Source: Bdellovibrionales bacterium
GTDB lineage: Bacteria > Bdellovibrionota > Bdellovibrionia > Bdellovibrionales > UBA1609
Reading direction: 5' to 3'
Assembly (NCBI GenBank): GCA_020434645.1
Contig: JAGRAK010000017.1
Location: 1 to 15,045, forward strand
Length of the DNA stretch: 15,045 bases
The stretch's first letter is position 1, and every line of letters begins with the position of its first letter. Shown here one piece after another: positions 1-6,854 of the stretch. Below the pieces are notes generated by a model. It was not told the DNA's origin, did no database searches, and saw only the letters and a program-made list of their open reading frames with translations. Both the position numbers and the translations under genes were made by a program.

Positions 1-167
1 CTGACATTAAGACCAACAAAACCGTGAAGGCTATTTTTGTGTCTATTCGTGATGCCAAAATTAAGTTAGATAAAAAAGTAAACAATGAGCTGCGCATGAG
101 AGCCATGATTAAAATTTCAGAATCACCATCTGACACTGCAAAAAAAATTATAGGTCACGAGAAATAG
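1..167 (+). CDS. 3' end of an unrecognised gene (partial)
   Basis: An open frame runs from the window edge (first complete codon at base 3) to a TAG at 165-167 and gives the last 54 residues of a protein. The tail is rich in lysine and short beta-like runs (for example KAIFVSIRDAKIKL and MRAMIKISE) and ends IIGHEK. I do not recognise a family from so short a piece; it has no membrane segment. Its last 20 bases overlap the 3' end of the convergent gene on the other strand. It is supported mainly by the absence of stops and the plausible residue mix; the start lies outside the window. Confidence 0.5.
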   Translation, partial: DIKTNKTVKAIFVSIRDAKIKLDKKVNNELRMRAMIKISESPSDTAKKIIGHEK

Positions 168-669
168 AAATTTCAGCAACAGCGCGAGCTCCGGCATTGT
201 CATTAATTTCAAACATCAGCTGATTTAAACCGTTCTCAAGAGATATGTAATCTGAAGTAAATCCACCGTTCTCTAAATTATATAAAGTGGCCTCGAAACC
301 ATTAGCTCTATTCACAATGCTACTACTATCTAAAGCCGCGGCCTTGCCACCGCATAATTCACTTTTGAGGCGTATTTGCTTCGCTGTGCTCTTCATTTCA
401 ATATGCGAATTATGCCTCAAACAACCAAGCGACACCGTCTCTACATTTGAATCCGATCGATCAACCAATGGCAGGCCTGAAGAACTCGCCACATATGAGC
501 TGGGCTGTCGCACGACAGCCTGTTTTTTTATTTTTGCAATAGTGACGTCTGGTGGAGACGTATAGGCGGCAATGAATATCCAACTGCCAAGAATCACAGC
601 ACTCAAGCCAGTGAAAGTCAGCATACTGAGACTTATTTTTTTAAGTAGTACGATATCGCCAATACTCAT
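148..669 (-). CDS. Membrane-anchored protein with Ig-like C-terminal domain, function unknown
   Basis: A 173-residue protein. Residues 14-36 form one hydrophobic segment with KK just before it, so it is probably anchored in the inner membrane with the rest in the periplasm. Residues 37-78 are a Ser-rich linker. Residues 80-171 show alternating beta-strand patterns with the run SLENGLNQLMFEINDNAG, the shape of an Ig-like/beta-sandwich repeat, and two cysteines (83 and 106) that could form a disulfide. No catalytic motif is visible and I do not name a family. The start ATG at 669 has a weak purine-rich stretch (AGAGAG) in front, and a TATAGT box lies at 686-691 on the minus strand, so it may have its own promoter although the 760-1578 gene is just upstream on the same strand. 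Its stop codon region overlaps the plus-strand gene that ends at 167. Confidence 0.7.
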   Translation of the reverse strand: MSIGDIVLLKKISLSMLTFTGLSAVILGSWIFIAAYTSPPDVTIAKIKKQAVVRQPSSYVASSSGLPLVDRSDSNVETVSLGCLRHNSHIEMKSTAKQIRLKSELCGGKAAALDSSSIVNRANGFEATLYNLENGGFTSDYISLENGLNQLMFEINDNAGARAVAEISISRDL

Positions 670-759
670 ACTCTCTAGTCGGAAAACTATAGCTTAGTCT
701 TGATAGAAATTGGTCGTGTTATAGTACTGTAGCTTTTTGAGATTCTCATTTGGAGACAA

Positions 760-1578
760 TTAATCGTTCCAGCTAAGCCCCAATAAAACTCGCTCTTGTT
801 TAGGCGTATCGCCTACATCTTTATTAAAAGACTGACCCGTGATCGATGTTCTGAGCGAATCGGTCAATCGCTTCTCTCCACGCACCGAGAGGACCTCATC
901 ATCTATGGCATAGTCTGTCCCGATGACAACTGTCTTGCTCACATCATAAGCAAGTTTCACTGTCGGGTTGTCACCATTAGACTTCACTTCAAACTGCTTA
1001 TGAAACTTCTCATTGGGTTTTTCCATTTTAAAAGTAGCCCGATTCGATGAGAGCTTATATCTAAATTTGAATTTATAGCCGGCCTTTGTTTTCACCTCAA
1101 CATTACTAATGGCCTCTTTCACTTTATAAACATTTCGTGTGGCTTTGTTCCCTCTTAAATATTTATCTACATGATATTCAGTGAGTTCCTTTGCCATGTA
1201 CTGACCAAAATCTTCTTGCTTATCAATGTACTCATCCACCGGAACCAGATGGCCACTATCACCAGACTCTACAAAACGGTTAGATGTAAAACTCAGCTGC
1301 TCAAACTCTGTGTAACCAAATCGATTGCGAAACTCCTTACTAAACTCTTTACTCATTTTTTCAGTGAAAATTTCATCCATAAGCTCTGTGCTCGTCTCGT
1401 TCACAAAAGGAACAATCACAACTTCACGCGTAACCTGAGCGCGCTCCTCCGCCACATTATCCAAATAGCCAGGGTGCGAAAATTCGTCCTGAGCAAAAGC
1501 CGGCACCGCCATTACCATAAATGCAATAAGCACTGCCAATTGAAATATAGGGCGCCTGCCCACTAAAAATCCTCTCAT
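760..1578 (-). CDS. Exported protein of unknown function, beta-rich C-terminus
   Basis: A 272-residue protein counted from ATG 1578. Residues 1-29 are a Sec signal peptide: basic RR before a hydrophobic core and an AFA|QD cleavage site. Residues 50-150 are charged and mixed helical/beta. Residues 155-272 alternate hydrophobic and polar residues in strand-length runs (KLAYDVSKTVVIGTDYAI, then ERVLLGLSW), so a periplasmic beta domain or a small outer-membrane barrel is possible. The chain ends SWND rather than in a terminal aromatic, which weakens the barrel idea. I recognise no named family. A GTG at 1584 is an in-frame alternative start; neither start has a convincing Shine-Dalgarno. A promoter with a 17-nt spacer lies upstream on the same strand (1644-1672), implying a leader of about 55-60 nt. 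The next minus-strand gene follows after about 90 nt. Confidence 0.72.
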   Translation of the reverse strand: MRGFLVGRRPIFQLAVLIAFMVMAVPAFAQDEFSHPGYLDNVAEERAQVTREVVIVPFVNETSTELMDEIFTEKMSKEFSKEFRNRFGYTEFEQLSFTSNRFVESGDSGHLVPVDEYIDKQEDFGQYMAKELTEYHVDKYLRGNKATRNVYKVKEAISNVEVKTKAGYKFKFRYKLSSNRATFKMEKPNEKFHKQFEVKSNGDNPTVKLAYDVSKTVVIGTDYAIDDEVLSVRGEKRLTDSLRTSITGQSFNKDVGDTPKQERVLLGLSWND

Positions 1579-1643
1579 AACCACTACAATTGCAACCCCT
1601 GGTCCACAATGCCAACCCTAACCATGCGATATTGCTAGCCTAT

Positions 1644-1672
1644 TTTATATGGCCCCGAGACTCGTAAGACAA
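1644..1672 (-). promoter_or_regulatory. Sigma70-like promoter for the 760-1578 gene
   Basis: Read on the minus strand: TTGTCT (1672-1667), a spacer of exactly 17 nt, then TATAAA (1649-1644). Predicted start is near 1637, about 58 nt before the ATG. This is the best promoter match in the window. Confidence 0.5.
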
Positions 1673-1693
1673 GGTGCTATTTTTTTAACACCT
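1672..1693. repeat. Imperfect inverted repeat AGGTG...CACCT beside the promoter
   Basis: AGGTG at 1672-1676 is the inverse of CACCT at 1689-1693, with a T-rich centre and two further matching positions inside one mismatch. It abuts the -35 box of the minus-strand promoter and lies in the 214-nt gap between two divergent genes, so it could be a protein-binding site. The rest of that gap (1694-1792) holds no clear promoter for the plus-strand operon; only weak TTG-containing boxes are seen. Confidence 0.3.
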
Positions 1694-1792
1694 CTTGCTG
1701 CGCCATACCAAATGCTAGTAATTTCAATATGTTACAGTGCCGCACTCGGATTGATTGAAAGGCCGAAAATTGTTCGATAAGCTACGCGGCTT

Positions 1793-2431
1793 ATGACCAC
1801 CAATACTGAGTTCAAATCAAAATCAGACGTCCATATTGCTCGTAAAATTTGGCACTTTCTTGGCGTCATTTTTATCGCGGTTTGTTACCACAACTTGAGC
1901 CGCGGCATGGCTCTACAAACACTCACGGTCGTTTCGGCTACTGTCATCTTTATCGATGTCTATCGCCTGCGCTCAGCCCGCTTTAATAAGCTTGTTATGA
2001 TTCTCGGCAAATACATTATGCGCGACTCTGAAAAATCAAGTATTGCCGGATCAACATTTCTGCTCATCGGTGTATTAATAATTGTCGCGATATTCCCGCC
2101 CTCGGTCGTGATGCTCTCTTTACTTTTTCTGGCCGTTGCCGATCCTATAGCAAGCTACTTTGGTATTCGTTACGGCAAAGATCGGCTCGTAGGGCGCAAA
2201 ACGCTACAAGGCTCTATGGCCGCATTTATAGCCTGTACTTTGGTCGCGGCAGGATATTTTTATGCCCACAACATGATGACGGAGAGAATTTTAATCGTCA
2301 GCATCTTGGCCGGCTTAATCGGAGCTGCCGCAGAAGTATGCCCCGTAGGCGATCTTGACGATAACTTAGTTTTACCAGTGGTGAGTTCAGGCCTTCTATG
2401 GGTGGTTTACCATTTCTTCGGAGGTTTTTAG
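1793..2431 (+). CDS. CTP-dependent lipid (diacylglycerol/polyprenol) kinase-like membrane protein
   Basis: A 212-residue polytopic membrane protein of the Dgk1/SEC59/phytol-kinase type, which phosphorylates lipid alcohols with CTP. Seen: RKIWHFLG near residue 17; EKSSIAGSTF at 80; then the signature DPIASYFGIRYGKD (117-130) followed by GRKTLQGSMAAF (134-145), matching the family pattern DP-x-A-x3-G-x3-GK...K-x3-GS; and near the C-terminus GAAAEVCPVGDLDDNLVLP with the acidic DDN. About six hydrophobic stretches separate these. An in-frame TAA at 1778 leaves ATG 1793 as the only likely start; no strong ribosome site precedes it. It overlaps pssA by one base, so the two are probably translated together, consistent with a role in making phosphatidate or a polyprenyl phosphate. 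The exact lipid substrate cannot be read from sequence; farnesol/phytol kinase and dolichol kinase are alternatives. Confidence 0.8.
   Translation: MTTNTEFKSKSDVHIARKIWHFLGVIFIAVCYHNLSRGMALQTLTVVSATVIFIDVYRLRSARFNKLVMILGKYIMRDSEKSSIAGSTFLLIGVLIIVAIFPPSVVMLSLLFLAVADPIASYFGIRYGKDRLVGRKTLQGSMAAFIACTLVAAGYFYAHNMMTERILIVSILAGLIGAAAEVCPVGDLDDNLVLPVVSSGLLWVVYHFFGGF
2420..2424 (+). promoter_or_regulatory. Shine-Dalgarno that fixes the pssA start
   Basis: GGAGG lies 6 nt before GTG 2431, inside the 3' end of the kinase gene. The longer open frame back to ATG 2398 has no such site, and the downstream ATG 2461 has none either. Confidence 0.7.
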
Positions 2432-3261
2432 TGCACGATTTTGATCAGAAAGTCACCCTTATGAATAACGACCTGAGCCCGCGACAAAATTTTAAAAAAA
2501 TAAAGCGGCGAAAACGACTTCGCGATAAGCTTCACGTCAACATTTACGTTCTCCCCAACCTCCTCACTATTATGAATATGTTCTTCGGCTTTTACGCCGT
2601 CATTCATTCTATTATGGGAGACTATCTTCAAGCCTCTTATGCCATTGTTGCGGCCGCCATTTTTGATTTACTCGACGGTCGCGTTGCCCGCATGACTCGC
2701 TCGACAAGTGAGTTCGGCGCCGAGCTGGATTCTCTTTCTGACCTTATTAGTTTCTGCCTTGCTCCCAGCATTTTACTTTATCTCTGGGCTTTGCAACCAT
2801 TCGGTCGAATTGGCTGGCTCGCCAGTTTTTTCTTTGTGGCCTGCGGTGCACTTCGTCTTGCAAGATTTAATGTACAAAAAAGTGTAATCGACAAAGCTTA
2901 TTTTCAGGGACTCCCCACTCCCATGGCGGCCGGCATTGTGGCCAGTGCGGTTATGGCATTTTACGATTTAGAATGGGACGGCTCGGGGTCTTACATTTTA
3001 CTTTCTATGACGGCACTACTCGCCATAGTTATGGTGAGCACATTCCCCTATAGAAGTTTCAAAGATTTAGATTTTAAACAGCGCCTCCCTTTTCGATATT
3101 TAGTTTTTGGCGTTTCTCTAGTGGCTATCATTGCAATGCGCCCTGAAGTGATGCTATTTGTAACTTTTATGACCTATGCCGTACTTGGAGCAGTATTTGG
3201 AATTCTTAAAATTGGCCGCCAGCCCAAACTTGTCATTGATACCAGCGAACACGAGCACTAA
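2431..3261 (+). CDS. pssA: CDP-diacylglycerol-serine O-phosphatidyltransferase
   Basis: Makes phosphatidylserine from CDP-diacylglycerol and serine, the precursor of phosphatidylethanolamine, at the inner membrane. The CDP-alcohol phosphotransferase signature D-G-x2-A-R-x8-G-x3-D-x3-D is complete: D82, G83, A86, R87, G96, D100, D104. It is preceded by NIYVLPNLLTIMNMFFGFYA (38-57), typical of the Bacillus-like type II PssA, and followed by LRLARFN and QGLPTPMAAG, also characteristic of PssA rather than PgsA. About eight membrane segments follow an N-terminal basic stretch (KKIKRRKRLR). With the GTG start the protein is 276 residues. The start overlaps the previous stop (TAGTG), and asd begins 3 nt after its own stop, so the three genes look like one operon. 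Family assignment is firm; serine as the acceptor follows from overall resemblance. Confidence 0.93.
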   Translation: MHDFDQKVTLMNNDLSPRQNFKKIKRRKRLRDKLHVNIYVLPNLLTIMNMFFGFYAVIHSIMGDYLQASYAIVAAAIFDLLDGRVARMTRSTSEFGAELDSLSDLISFCLAPSILLYLWALQPFGRIGWLASFFFVACGALRLARFNVQKSVIDKAYFQGLPTPMAAGIVASAVMAFYDLEWDGSGSYILLSMTALLAIVMVSTFPYRSFKDLDFKQRLPFRYLVFGVSLVAIIAMRPEVMLFVTFMTYAVLGAVFGILKIGRQPKLVIDTSEHEH

Positions 3262-3264
3262 TTT

Positions 3265-4281
3265 ATGAATATCGGAGTCGTCGGCGCCACCGGGATGGTT
3301 GGCGAAGTTTTTATGGAGATACTCGGGAAGCGAAATTTTCCCGTTAAGAGTTTACGTCCCTTCGCAAGCGAGAGAAGCGAAGGTCTAAAGATTTCAGCAT
3401 GTGGCAAAGAGTGGCCAGTCGAAACACTTAAGCCCGGCTGCTTTGACGGGCTTGACCTTGTGTTTTTCTCCTCAGGTGATGACATCTCAAAAGAATGGGC
3501 TCCACAAGCGGTTCAGTCTGGCGCATTTGCTGTAGACAATTCTGCAGCTTTTCGCATGCACCCCAACTTCCCACTTGTTGTTCCAGAGGTGAATGCAAAC
3601 GCATTACCTGACAGAAAAAATCCAACCATAATTGCCAATCCGAATTGTTCAACCATACAGCTCGTAGTCGCACTTCACGCCTTGAGAAAATTTGGCCTTA
3701 AAGAAGTTCGCGTGGCCACTTATCAATCCGTAAGCGGAGCCGGCAAAGTCGGGCCTGAAGAGCTTCTTTTGCAATCAAAAGAATATATTGAAACTGGGGC
3801 TATTCAAACACCACCTAAAACTTTTGCCCATAATATTGCATTTAATTGCTTGCCACATATTGGCTCATTTAATGACCAAGGTTATTGCTCAGAAGAAATT
3901 AAAATCATAAATGAAACAAAAAAAATTTTAGATCTACCAAAACTTCGCGTCAGCGCCTTTACGGTACGAGTGCCAAGTTTAAATTCGCACAGTGAAGCGG
4001 CATGGGTGACTTTTGAAAATAAAGTCAGCAAAGACGATGTTTGTGCGGCTTTAAAAAATGGCGAAGGCATTCAGTTTATTCCACAGCGCGAACCGCAAGA
4101 GTATCCGACGTCACAATCTGCGTCAGGGCAAAACCCCGTGTTTGTCGGCCGCGTACATCAAGATTTAGGCGACCCCAACACTTGGCTTATGTGGATTGTG
4201 GCTGATAATATTTTAAAGGGCGCTGCTCTGAACGGCATTCAAATTGCTGAGCGAATATATGGGATTACTCCGAAGATATAG
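3265..4281 (+). CDS. asd: Aspartate-semialdehyde dehydrogenase
   Basis: Reduces L-aspartyl-4-phosphate to aspartate semialdehyde with NADPH, in the cytoplasm, feeding lysine/diaminopimelate, threonine and methionine synthesis. Seen: the Rossmann start GVVGATGMVGEVFMEIL (4-20); DNSAAFRMHP with the substrate-binding Arg (97); the catalytic cysteine in NPNCST (C128); SVSGAGK (155-161); and the C-terminal substrate segment RVPSLNSHSEA with the catalytic His (H242). The usual Gly before HS is Ser here, a small departure. Length 338 is normal. It follows pssA by 3 nt with only a weak ribosome site, so it is probably co-transcribed and perhaps partly coupled. A likely terminator follows at 4295. Confidence 0.96.
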   Translation: MNIGVVGATGMVGEVFMEILGKRNFPVKSLRPFASERSEGLKISACGKEWPVETLKPGCFDGLDLVFFSSGDDISKEWAPQAVQSGAFAVDNSAAFRMHPNFPLVVPEVNANALPDRKNPTIIANPNCSTIQLVVALHALRKFGLKEVRVATYQSVSGAGKVGPEELLLQSKEYIETGAIQTPPKTFAHNIAFNCLPHIGSFNDQGYCSEEIKIINETKKILDLPKLRVSAFTVRVPSLNSHSEAAWVTFENKVSKDDVCAALKNGEGIQFIPQREPQEYPTSQSASGQNPVFVGRVHQDLGDPNTWLMWIVADNILKGAALNGIQIAERIYGITPKI

Positions 4282-4294
4282 CTTCTCTCGCTAA

Positions 4295-4340
4295 GGCAAA
4301 GGCGTATCTCCCTTGCCATACATATTTTTAATATTTTTTT
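4295..4340 (+). terminator. Probable intrinsic terminator after asd
   Basis: GGCAAAGG (4295-4302) pairs with CCCTTGCC (4310-4317), 7 of 8 pairs with one A-C mismatch and a 7-nt loop. It is followed by T-rich sequence to 4340 (runs of five and seven T), though the first T-run starts about 7 nt after the stem. It would end the kinase-pssA-asd operon before the gene at 4391. A TTGACA box at 4356-4361 may be a -35 for that gene, but no good -10 follows it. Confidence 0.45.
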
Positions 4341-4390
4341 AGCTATAACGTATTTTTGACATTACATATAAGCCGTGATCTCATTGATAC

Positions 4391-5776
4391 ATGACGTCGC
4401 GACGCCTTTTGCAAAGCTGTATTCTCTTCACTTTACTAGTTTTAAGCAGCTCACTGTCGTGGGCAGACAACGCATTAGAAGTTACCAGTATCAGTGGCGC
4501 CTCAAACCATGAAATTGGGTCTGCAACGACGACACCGGTCATCTATGGTGGTGTCGTAGGATCAACTGCCACGTGCGCCGCCGGCACCGGCACCTCAAGT
4601 GTGTTATGTAACAATTGTCTTTTCGTTGAAACCGCATGTAACGAGAAGCGCGTATACCCCTCAACTAAGTTAAAAATAAATTTTAAAGTTATTACTGATA
4701 TCTCAGGCACAATATTCGTGGGCTTGAGCGACGCTGGTGCAAATCCCGTTGCCATTTCTTCAGGAGTCACAACCAGTGGCACCGCAACAGCAGGCGGCAC
4801 GGGTTATGTTGAAATTGATTGGGGAACACTCTGCCAGGAGGTTTATAGCGATAGCTCGTGCGGTGACCCTGGCACAATAGATGAGACTTTCACTATCTAT
4901 ATCAGCGTCGAAGCCTCACAAAATTTTGCAGATGCGAACACAAAAAAAATATCCCTTCGAATTTTAGCTCCCGATTCGGCGTTTGGCGACAATTCAATTT
5001 TTACCTCTGGGGATCCTGAGCCCAGCTCCGGCTTTGAAGATTTTAAGGCCACCCCCGGTGATGAAAAAATCGACATCACTGAGCCCGCCTATGCCTATAG
5101 CTGCAAAACAATATTTAAAAAAGTTCGTTTTTTTTATTATCCCACACCCGTTCCAGTTACACCATTTGATGTCACGACATACGGACTAACTTCTTCCTTC
5201 TATGCGGATTTCAGCTTGGACTCCTCATGCAATGCCACGGGCATTTGGTCTATTACAGGTCTTGAAAATGGAGTTACATATGCTCTTCGTCCCTCGATGA
5301 TCGATATCGCCAATAATAATATTTTTCTTTTAAGCAAAACCCAAATGGAGGGCGTCGCCGACTGCGATGATGGCGATCCCGAAGTGCAAAAGGCAAACTG
5401 CCCCTACATCGCAACACCCGGAGAAGTCGTCGGCCTGCTACCCGAAGATTTAAATTGCTTTATTGCCACTGCCGCTTACGGCTCATCTTTTTCACCCATC
5501 GTCAAAACTCTGCGCGCTTTTCGAAATCAATTTTTACTAACAAATAATATTGGCCGCGAACTCACAAAATTTTATTATGAGTATGGCCCTTATGGCGCAC
5601 GATTTATTTCAGATAAACCTTTCGTACGCGTTATGACTCGTATACTACTCACTCCCCCTTGGGCTTTTGCGTGGCTTTCTATTCACTACGGACTTGCCGG
5701 TGCATTTCTTATTATTTTTTCAATGCTTGCAGGAGTCATTTACGGCGTTCGCGAATCACGACGAGGCTCAATGTGA
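4391..5776 (+). CDS. Exported FnIII-like protein with CFI-box C-terminal sorting region
   Basis: A 461-residue surface or periplasmic protein. Residues 1-25 are a signal peptide (basic start, Leu/Ser core, SWA|DN). The body has ten cysteines before the box, including two close pairs (73/76 and 325/337), suggesting disulfides. Residues 212-320 look like a fibronectin type III domain, ending in the turn LENGVTYALRPSMIDIANNN. At 356 comes CFIATAAYGS, the hallmark of the CFI-box C-terminal domain, followed by the usual helical region (LRAFRNQFLLTNNIGREL), a Pro-Pro, one membrane segment (about 424-451) and a basic tail RESRR. Family knowledge: such tails are taken as sorting/anchoring signals, with no proven processing enzyme that I know of. 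Ligand and role are unknown. The stop overlaps the start of the downstream beta-barrel gene, so the two proteins are made together. Confidence 0.85.
   Translation: MTSRRLLQSCILFTLLVLSSSLSWADNALEVTSISGASNHEIGSATTTPVIYGGVVGSTATCAAGTGTSSVLCNNCLFVETACNEKRVYPSTKLKINFKVITDISGTIFVGLSDAGANPVAISSGVTTSGTATAGGTGYVEIDWGTLCQEVYSDSSCGDPGTIDETFTIYISVEASQNFADANTKKISLRILAPDSAFGDNSIFTSGDPEPSSGFEDFKATPGDEKIDITEPAYAYSCKTIFKKVRFFYYPTPVPVTPFDVTTYGLTSSFYADFSLDSSCNATGIWSITGLENGVTYALRPSMIDIANNNIFLLSKTQMEGVADCDDGDPEVQKANCPYIATPGEVVGLLPEDLNCFIATAAYGSSFSPIVKTLRAFRNQFLLTNNIGRELTKFYYEYGPYGARFISDKPFVRVMTRILLTPPWAFAWLSIHYGLAGAFLIIFSMLAGVIYGVRESRRGSM
5763..5766 (+). promoter_or_regulatory. Shine-Dalgarno that fixes the beta-barrel gene start
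   Basis: GAGG lies 6 nt before GTG 5773. That GTG shares four bases (GTGA) with the preceding gene's TGA, and translation from it begins with a clean signal peptide, whereas the longer frame back to 5659 does not. Confidence 0.65.
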
Positions 5777-6768
5777 GAAAACAAAGTTTACTCACTACTT
5801 TTATGTTCGGTAGCTTATTTATTTTCACAAATTTGGCCTATGCTCAAAACTCAACACCAGAACAGAACGCCGAAGCTAAAAAAAATACCGCACGCCAAGT
5901 ATTAGGCCCCGCACTGGTGACTCCTCCTGATGCACTAACTGATGAATTGTCGCCAGATGACAACCTCCCCAGCTTTGATGAGCCTATCGAGACATCCGCC
6001 AGCGAACCCATTCCGCAAATTAAAAAGAAAAAAGAATACATAGACCCGCGCTTTCGACCTGAAAGCCGATTCATTGAACACCCGAATGCTTCAAAGGGCT
6101 TAATTAAAATCGATAAAGACAAGATTTATCATTATCGCGTGAAACACACAGATCAGAAAAATGCGGGCTCTTTTCGCCTCGGCACATACGAACCCCTTAA
6201 TCTTATTAATCCTGAGAACACCACACTGACATACACTAGCTTATACGGAGACTCCGCTCCCATATTGCTGCTTTACGATCAGGAGCGACAGTTTTTTCAA
6301 AAATTTGGTAAACTTGCATGGAAGTTCGGCGGCGGTCTTTACTTAGCTAATGGGCATGGTGAATTCGCCGAGCCCAACCCCGACCCCACAGCCATACCAC
6401 CTGAAAAATTTACGCTTTTTGTTTTTCCACTTAATGTGGGAGCGATCTACCGCCTGCACTACTTTAAAAACCAATGGATTGTACCGTACGTAGAGGGCGG
6501 ACTTGATGCCTTTTGCTTCGGCGAAACCCGCGATGATGATCAAAACCCATCAATTGGCGCCAAACTCGGTATTGCCCCAGCAACACACTTCTCGTTGGGC
6601 GGCTCAATCTCTCTAGGCAAAAATGCCAATTCATTTTTAGACTTAGACCGCGAATACGGCATCAATGCTGTTTATCTCACTTTTGAATATCGCAATTATA
6701 TTTCACTATCAGACAAATTTGATTTTTCTGGAGAAGCCCTTACTGGTGGAATAACCGCCGAATATTAA
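5773..6768 (+). CDS. Outer-membrane beta-barrel-like protein paired with the CFI-box protein
   Basis: A 331-residue exported protein. Residues 1-24 are a signal peptide starting MRKQ with cleavage at LAYA|QN. Residues 25-120 are a charged, Pro/Glu/Lys-rich linker. From about 133 a beta-rich domain begins (FRLGTYEPLNLINPENTTL), then repeated amphipathic strands: LAWKFGGGLYLA, FTLFVFPLNVGAIYRLHYF, VPYVEGGLDAF, IGAKLGIAP, FSLGGSISLG, NAVYLTFEYRNYI, and a terminal ITAEY with an aromatic last residue, as expected for a BAM-inserted barrel. The pattern resembles the MXAN_2562-type outer-membrane beta-barrel family of myxobacteria and relatives; that name is from memory and should be tested. GTG start and 4-nt overlap imply coupling to the CFI-box gene. 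Function unknown; a secretion or surface-display partner is possible. Confidence 0.8.
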   Translation: MRKQSLLTTFMFGSLFIFTNLAYAQNSTPEQNAEAKKNTARQVLGPALVTPPDALTDELSPDDNLPSFDEPIETSASEPIPQIKKKKEYIDPRFRPESRFIEHPNASKGLIKIDKDKIYHYRVKHTDQKNAGSFRLGTYEPLNLINPENTTLTYTSLYGDSAPILLLYDQERQFFQKFGKLAWKFGGGLYLANGHGEFAEPNPDPTAIPPEKFTLFVFPLNVGAIYRLHYFKNQWIVPYVEGGLDAFCFGETRDDDQNPSIGAKLGIAPATHFSLGGSISLGKNANSFLDLDREYGINAVYLTFEYRNYISLSDKFDFSGEALTGGITAEY

Positions 6769-6769
6769 A

Positions 6770-6795
6770 TTGTTCCCATATAATCTATATAACAA
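6770..6795. repeat. AT-rich hairpin just after the beta-barrel gene
   Basis: TTGTT (6770-6774) pairs with AACAA (6791-6795), and inside it ATATA (6778-6782) pairs with TATAT (6786-6790) around a 3-nt loop, leaving a CCC bulge. This is 10 pairs starting 2 nt after the stop codon. No T-run follows, so it is not a standard intrinsic terminator; it could protect the 3' end or be chance in AT-rich DNA. Confidence 0.3.
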
Positions 6796-6838
6796 CTTCA
6801 CCTCGTTAAAAAAATGACCTGTATCTCAGATTTTCTGC

Positions 6839-6846
6839 TATATTTT
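6839..6846 (+). promoter_or_regulatory. Possible -10 box of truA, very close to the ATG
   Basis: TATATTTT ends 8 nt before ATG 6855. If TATATT is the -10, transcription would begin a few bases before the start codon. No good -35 stands at 17 nt, and no Shine-Dalgarno precedes the ATG. The same octamer at the same distance precedes the M23 gene on the other strand. Confidence 0.3.
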
Positions 6847-6854
6847 GCGGCATT

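Noticed and set aside
738..748. Palindrome TGAGATTCTCA between the two leftward genes
   Set aside because: An 11-bp palindrome with no T-run on the transcribed strand and no promoter geometry; likely chance.
796..1566. Plus-strand open frames antisense to the exported protein gene
   Set aside because: They lack ribosome sites and protein-like composition, and lie opposite a gene with a signal peptide and a promoter.
2398..2430. Upstream extension of pssA to ATG 2398
   Set aside because: It lies wholly inside the kinase gene and has no ribosome site; GTG 2431 has GGAGG at ideal spacing.
3428..4070. Minus-strand open frames inside asd
   Set aside because: They are shadows of the strongly supported asd reading frame.
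4344..4384. Promoter for the CFI-box gene (TTGACA at 4356-4361, TATAAC at 4344-4349)
   Set aside because: The TTGACA has no -10 at 16-18 nt and the TATAAC has no -35, so I do not list a promoter.
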